A stretch of DNA of 64,000 bases, from positions 78,600 through 142,599 of the forward strand of contig JBJMHZ010000021.1 of assembly GCA_045807125.1 (NCBI GenBank). The letters run 5' to 3'. This document shows, piece by piece, positions 60,372 to 64,000 of this stretch (positions within the stretch are counted from its first letter, which is position 1; each line of letters opens with the position of its first letter). The stretch comes from JBJMHZ01 sp045807125 (GTDB lineage: Bacteria; Actinomycetota; Actinomycetes; JAWWOL01). The notes beneath the pieces are model-generated. The model saw nothing but the letters and a program-made list of their open reading frames with translations. It was not told where the DNA came from and made no database searches. The translations under genes were made by a program, and so were the position numbers.

Positions 60372-61630
60372 CGCCCGGTTCCCGCGTAGACCGTGGCCTG
60401 CTCGGTGCCGTTGAGCTCGAAGGCGGTGTGCACGGCCTGCACGGCGGCCGGCACGTCGATGTCGCGGCACACCACCGAGATGCGGATCTCCGAGGTGGAG
60501 ATGAGCTCGATGTTGACGCCGGCCTCGGCGAGCGCCTCGAACATCCGCGCGGTGACGCCGGGGTGCGACCGCATGCCGGCACCGACGAGCGACACCTTTC
60601 CGATGTGGTCGTCGTAGAGCAGCCCCTCGAAGCCGATGCGCTCGCGAACCCGCTCCAGCGCGGTCATCGCGGTGGGACCGTCCTGCTTGGGCAGCGTGAA
60701 CGAGACATCGGTGCGGCCGCTCGAGCCGGAGACGTTCTGCACCACCATGTCGATGTTGACCTGCGCGTCGGCGATGGCGCGGAAGATGGCGGCGGCCTCG
60801 CCGGGCTTGTCCGGCACGCCGGCGACCGTCACCTTCGCCTCGCCGAGGTCGTGGGCCACGCCCGAGATGATCGCTTGCTCCACCTTCTTCGCCTCCGAAA
60901 CATGGGTGATCCGCGTGCCAGGGCGCTGCGAGTACGACGACCGCACGACGATCGGGATGCCGTAGCGCCGGCCGTACTCGACGCAGCGCAGCATCAGCAC
61001 CTTCGAGCCGCTCGCGGCGAGCTCGAGCATCTCCTCGTACGAGATGGTCTCGAGCAGGCGGGCCATGGGCACCAGGCGGGGGTCGGCGGTGTAGACGCCG
61101 TCGACGTCGGTGTAGATCTCGCACGTCGTCGCGCCCAGGGCCGCCGCGAGCGCGACCGCCGTGGTGTCCGAGCCGCCGCGGCCAAGGGTGGTGATCTCCT
61201 TGGTGTCCTGCGAGACGCCCTGGAAGCCGGCGACGATCGCCACCGCGCCGTCGGCCAGGGCGGTACGGATGCGTCCCGGGTTGACCTCGATGATGCGGGC
61301 CCGCCCGTGGGTCGCGTCGGTGATGACGCCGGCCTGCGAGCCGGTGAACGACCGCGCCTCGAAGCCGAGGTTGGCGATGGCCATGGCCAGCAGCGCCATC
61401 GAGATGCGCTCGCCGGCGGTCAGCAGCATGTCGAGCTCGCGCGGCGGCGGCACGGGAGTCACCCGCCGGGCCAGTTCGAGCAGCTCGTCGGTGGTGTCGC
61501 CCATCGCCGACACCACGACGCAGACGTCGTCGCCGCCGCGCCGGGCAGCTGAGATGCGCTCGGCCACCCGCTTGATGCGCTCGGCGTCGGCGACCGACGA
61601 GCCGCCGTACTTCTGGACGATGAGTCCCAC
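60368..61630 (-). CDS. lysC: Aspartokinase
   Basis: 420 residues. IVQKYGGSSVADAERIKRVA, then GRGGSDTTAVALAAAL and the aspartate-binding region, with two C-terminal ACT domains for feedback by lysine and threonine. An internal start for the separate beta subunit is possible, as in other actinobacteria. The GTG 61630 start begins the conserved N-terminus. It is the first step of the aspartate pathway. Confidence 0.95.
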   Translation of the reverse strand: MGLIVQKYGGSSVADAERIKRVAERISAARRGGDDVCVVVSAMGDTTDELLELARRVTPVPPPRELDMLLTAGERISMALLAMAIANLGFEARSFTGSQAGVITDATHGRARIIEVNPGRIRTALADGAVAIVAGFQGVSQDTKEITTLGRGGSDTTAVALAAALGATTCEIYTDVDGVYTADPRLVPMARLLETISYEEMLELAASGSKVLMLRCVEYGRRYGIPIVVRSSYSQRPGTRITHVSEAKKVEQAIISGVAHDLGEAKVTVAGVPDKPGEAAAIFRAIADAQVNIDMVVQNVSGSSGRTDVSFTLPKQDGPTAMTALERVRERIGFEGLLYDDHIGKVSLVGAGMRSHPGVTARMFEALAEAGVNIELISTSEIRISVVCRDIDVPAAVQAVHTAFELNGTEQATVYAGTGR

Positions 61631-61649
61631 CGGGATGCGTCTCCCCAGG

Positions 61650-62270
61650 TCAAGGATCTGGCGCACCGAGTCTATCGGGACGAAGGGGACGCCCCCGGTC
61701 GCCGCGCGCTCGCCCGGCGCCGCTGATGAACTCCGGCGGCACGTGCTCGGCCAGCCACGTCGCCGCGTTGCCGCGCCGGAAGACGACGCCGGCGCGGTGC
61801 GCCTTCCCCGCGAAGACCGCCAGCACCGCGACGTCGGCGCCCTTGCGCCGGCCGACCGCGGCCGCCGTCTCCCGGTCCACCGACAGGTGGACGTACTGAC
61901 GGCGCATCGGCGACAGCCCGGTCGCGCGGATGCCCGGCAGGCTCTGCCGCGCCGTGCCGTGGAAGAGCACGGCCGGCGGCTCCGCCGCCTCCTTCGCGAT
62001 CCGGCCCGGCAGGCTGTGGCCGTAGAGCGCCCGGATGCGCTCGCCGTCGATCTCGTACCGCTGCTTGCTCCCGTGACCGACCCTGTCGACCAGGTCGACC
62101 AGATCGGTGCGCTGGAGGTCGCGCCAGCGACGCTCGCCGCGCAGGGCGCGCACGAGGTCACCGACCGGCACCCACCCCGCGTCGTCGGGCGCGAGCCCGT
62201 ACCGCCCGGGGTCGTGCCGAAGGGCGCGCGCGACGGCCTTGCTCAGCGCGGTGCGGTCCACGGGGTGCAC
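61650..62270 (-). CDS. kptA: RNA 2'-phosphotransferase (KptA/Tpt1)
   Basis: 206 residues. TALSKAVARALRHDPGRYGL, VLFHGTARQSLPGI, and MRRQYVHLSVDRETAAAVGRR are the KptA motifs with the conserved Arg/His that bind the 2'-phosphate and NAD. It removes RNA 2'-phosphates with NAD, giving ADP-ribose cyclic phosphate. The bacterial target is not settled. The GTG start is 30 nt after the recR stop. Confidence 0.88.
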   Translation of the reverse strand: MHPVDRTALSKAVARALRHDPGRYGLAPDDAGWVPVGDLVRALRGERRWRDLQRTDLVDLVDRVGHGSKQRYEIDGERIRALYGHSLPGRIAKEAAEPPAVLFHGTARQSLPGIRATGLSPMRRQYVHLSVDRETAAAVGRRKGADVAVLAVFAGKAHRAGVVFRRGNAATWLAEHVPPEFISGAGRARGDRGRPLRPDRLGAPDP

Positions 62271-62300
62271 GGTGGGTTCAGGGCCTTCGCTCCGGCGACC

Positions 62301-62900
62301 TCAGACATCGAGCAGGCGGCGGCCCTCGAAGGCGCGGCCGAGCGTGACCTCGTCGGCGTACTCCAGGTCGCCGCCGACCGGCAGGCCGCTCGCGAGGCGG
62401 GTCACCCGCAGCCCCATCGGCTTCACCAGCCTGGCGAGGTAGGTCGCGGTCGCCTCGCCCTCGGTGTTGGGATCGGTGGCGAGGATGAGCTCGGTGACGG
62501 CCCCGTCGGCGAGGCGGGTCATCAGCTCGCGCACCCGCAGGTCGTCGGGGCCGACGCCCTCGATCGGGCTGATCGCCCCACCCAGCACGTGGTAGAGGCC
62601 GCGGAACTCGCGGGTCTTCTCGATCGCGACGACGTCCTTCGGTTCCTCCACCACGCAGATGACGGACTCGTCGCGGCGCGGGTCGCGGCAGATGCGGCAG
62701 AGCTCCTCCTCGGCGACGTTGCCGCACGTCTTGCAGAACCGCACCTTGTCCTTGACCTCCACCAGCGCGTCGACGAGCCGCCGCACGTCGGCCGCATCGG
62801 CGGCGAGCAGGTAGAACGCGATCCGCTGCGCGCTCTTCGGCCCGACGCCCGGCAGCCGGCCGAGCTCGTCGATGAGGTCCTGGACCGCCCCCTCGTACAC
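62301..62900 (-). CDS. recR: Recombination protein RecR
   Basis: 199 residues, full length. The helix-hairpin-helix LGRLPGVGPKSAQRIAFYLL is followed by a zinc finger (CKTCGNVAEEELCRIC), the Toprim domain with VEEPKDVVAIEKT, and EGEATATYLA. It acts in RecF-pathway repair with RecO. It follows ybaB by 11 nt. Confidence 0.96.
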   Translation of the reverse strand: MYEGAVQDLIDELGRLPGVGPKSAQRIAFYLLAADAADVRRLVDALVEVKDKVRFCKTCGNVAEEELCRICRDPRRDESVICVVEEPKDVVAIEKTREFRGLYHVLGGAISPIEGVGPDDLRVRELMTRLADGAVTELILATDPNTEGEATATYLARLVKPMGLRVTRLASGLPVGGDLEYADEVTLGRAFEGRRLLDV

Positions 62901-62911
62901 GGCAGCCGCCG

Positions 62912-63256
62912 CTAGAGGCCGAGCCCGGGCAGGCCGCCGGCCGCCCCGCCGAGCCCTTGGCCGAGAGGTCCCATCTTCTCGCCCGCGAGCTTGGCCGCCG
63001 CATCGCTCGCGTCGCGCACCGCCGCGACGACCGCGTCCTGCAGCGTCTCGACGTCGTCGGGGTCGACCAGCTCGGGGCTGATCTCGAGGGCGAGCAGCTC
63101 ACCGGTGCCGGTCATGGTCGCCTTCACCGCGCCGCCGGCGGCGTGCCCCTCGACCTGCGCCTCGGCCAGCTCCTCCTGGGCCTGCACCATCTGCTGCTGC
63201 ATCTTCTGCGCCTGCTTCATCAACTGCTGCAGGTTGGGCTGCTGCGGAGCGGGCAT
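62912..63256 (-). CDS. YbaB/EbfC nucleoid-associated protein
   Basis: 114 residues. QPNLQQLMKQAQKMQQQMVQAQEELAEAQVEG is the long helix, followed by GAVKATMTGTGELLALEISPELVDPDDVETLQDAVVAAV. It binds DNA as a dimer and is the usual partner of recR and dnaX. Confidence 0.94.
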   Translation of the reverse strand: MPAPQQPNLQQLMKQAQKMQQQMVQAQEELAEAQVEGHAAGGAVKATMTGTGELLALEISPELVDPDDVETLQDAVVAAVRDASDAAAKLAGEKMGPLGQGLGGAAGGLPGLGL

Positions 63257-63354
63257 CGCGGCCTCTCCTCGACTCGTCCGGCGGCTCGTCCATCGTTAGC
63301 CGCGAGCCTACGTCCCCGGCCCGCGCGGCGCGCCGTCCGCCACGGCCGACGGGC

Positions 63355-64000
63355 TCAGCCGGTGTCGATCTCGCCGATGACCTTGGCGCCGAGGGTCTCC
63401 TGGAGCCGCGCGATAGCCGCCTCCTCCGGCGGCATGGCCGACCGGCCGGCGTCGCCGTCGGCCGGGTCGTCCACCGGGTCGTCGCCGGGGGCGAAGGAGT
63501 CGTAACCGCCGCCGCCGCCCGCGGCCGGAGCGCCGGCGCCGCCGGTCGCCGCCTCCTGGGACGTGCCCTCGACGAGCGACTCGATGCGCCAGTCGACGCC
63601 GAGCGACTCCCGGAGCACGTCGGCGAGCACCGCGTCGCTGCCGCTCGCGGTGAACTGCCGCCGGATCGGCTCGGTGGAGAACGACAGCGTCAGCGTCCGC
63701 CCGCGCACCTCGACGACCTGCGCGTACTGCGACAGCAGGGCCCAAGTCGTGCGCCGGCGGGTCTTCACCTGCTCGAGCACGTCGGGCCACGTCCGCCGGA
63801 CGGCTGCCGCGTCGAGCCCACCCGGCGCGGCCTCGGCGGCCGGCGACCCTGCCGGGACGACCGGCGGCGCGCTGACGCCGACCGAGGGCGGCGGCTCGGC
63901 GGGAGTCGCCGGCACGGCCGCCTCCGGCCAGGCGGCCGGCCCCGACCGCTGCGTCGAAGCCGGTACGGCGGGGGCCGGGGGCGGCCCGGCCGGCTCGGCA
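63355..64000 (-). CDS. dnaX: DNA polymerase III subunit gamma/tau, C-terminal part
   Basis: The open frame runs to the right edge of the window; about 215 codons of the 3' end are present. A Pro/Ala-rich linker is followed by LDAAAVRRTWPDVLEQVKTRRRTTWALLSQYAQVVEVRGRTLTLSF, the tau-type C-terminal domain, and an acidic tail. The ATPase part is outside the window. It heads the ybaB-recR cluster. Confidence 0.9.
   Translation of the reverse strand, partial: AEPAGPPPAPAVPASTQRSGPAAWPEAAVPATPAEPPPSVGVSAPPVVPAGSPAAEAAPGGLDAAAVRRTWPDVLEQVKTRRRTTWALLSQYAQVVEVRGRTLTLSFSTEPIRRQFTASGSDAVLADVLRESLGVDWRIESLVEGTSQEAATGGAGAPAAGGGGGYDSFAPGDDPVDDPADGDAGRSAMPPEEAAIARLQETLGAKVIGEIDTG

Overview
This window is a very GC-rich, densely coded stretch of an actinobacterial chromosome. 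It carries WhiB-family proteins, a Crp gene next to wblA/whiB4 and a ponA2-like penicillin-binding protein, many GTG starts, 1-4 nt stop/start overlaps, and apparently leaderless promoters (a TANNNT box 6-8 nt before the start codon). The gene order crp ... wblA-ponA2-metallophosphoesterase at the left and asd-lysC ... recR-ybaB-dnaX at the right is, from memory, the order found in Mycobacterium (Rv3676-Rv3684, Rv3708c-Rv3721c) and Streptomyces. No species can be named from the sequence alone.

Layout. 1-15.6 kb is the conserved block: 3' end of crp, a large nucleotide-cyclase/ATPase regulator, a metallo-beta-lactamase-fold hydrolase, a NUDIX hydrolase, RidA, DUF4177, a WhiB protein, an SPFH protein, two ArsA/Get3-like ATPases, WblA, the PonA2-like PBP, a membrane protein, a YqeY protein, a metallophosphoesterase and tRNA-Pro(CGG). 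15.7-59.3 kb is an accessory stretch. It includes an amidinotransferase/ATP-grasp ligase pair (15.8-18.2 kb), a gene-poor spacer with an 18-bp perfect inverted repeat and an AlpA-like gene (18.3-19.3 kb), and an XRE-STAND regulator. Next comes a cassette of a cupredoxin, a 31-residue peptide, a PaaK-like adenylating enzyme and a GxGD (presenilin/SPP-like) membrane protein (21.6-24.6 kb). A cytosine deaminase/permease pair, a secreted trypsin and a DapB-like reductase follow. A perfect LexA SOS box lies upstream of a TIR/deoxyribosyltransferase-like protein with a convergent SLATT (DUF4231) membrane protein (32.7-34.5 kb). A complete beta-glucoside import and hydrolysis locus has divergent LacI and ROK regulators (34.6-42.9 kb). 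An autoregulated-looking HTH/Clp-N pair, a secreted BNR protein, an MFS exporter with an ECF sigma factor, a MoaD-like/beta-propeller pair, a frameshifted DksA/TraR gene, phospholipase D and acid phosphatase complete it. 59.3-64 kb returns to conserved genes: asd-lysC, kptA, recR, ybaB and the 3' end of dnaX.

How genes work together. The cyclase lies between crp and the rest of its usual block, so it may make the ligand of its neighbour. The sugar locus is a self-contained import-hydrolyse-repress unit with a visible promoter and LacI-type operator. Three loci look under-described: the peptide/adenylase/GxGD-protein cassette, the SOS-box/TIR-like/SLATT locus, and the amidinotransferase/ATP-grasp pair, which resembles part of the pheganomycin/ketomemicin pseudopeptide pathways. 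No insertion sequence, integrase or CRISPR array was seen.
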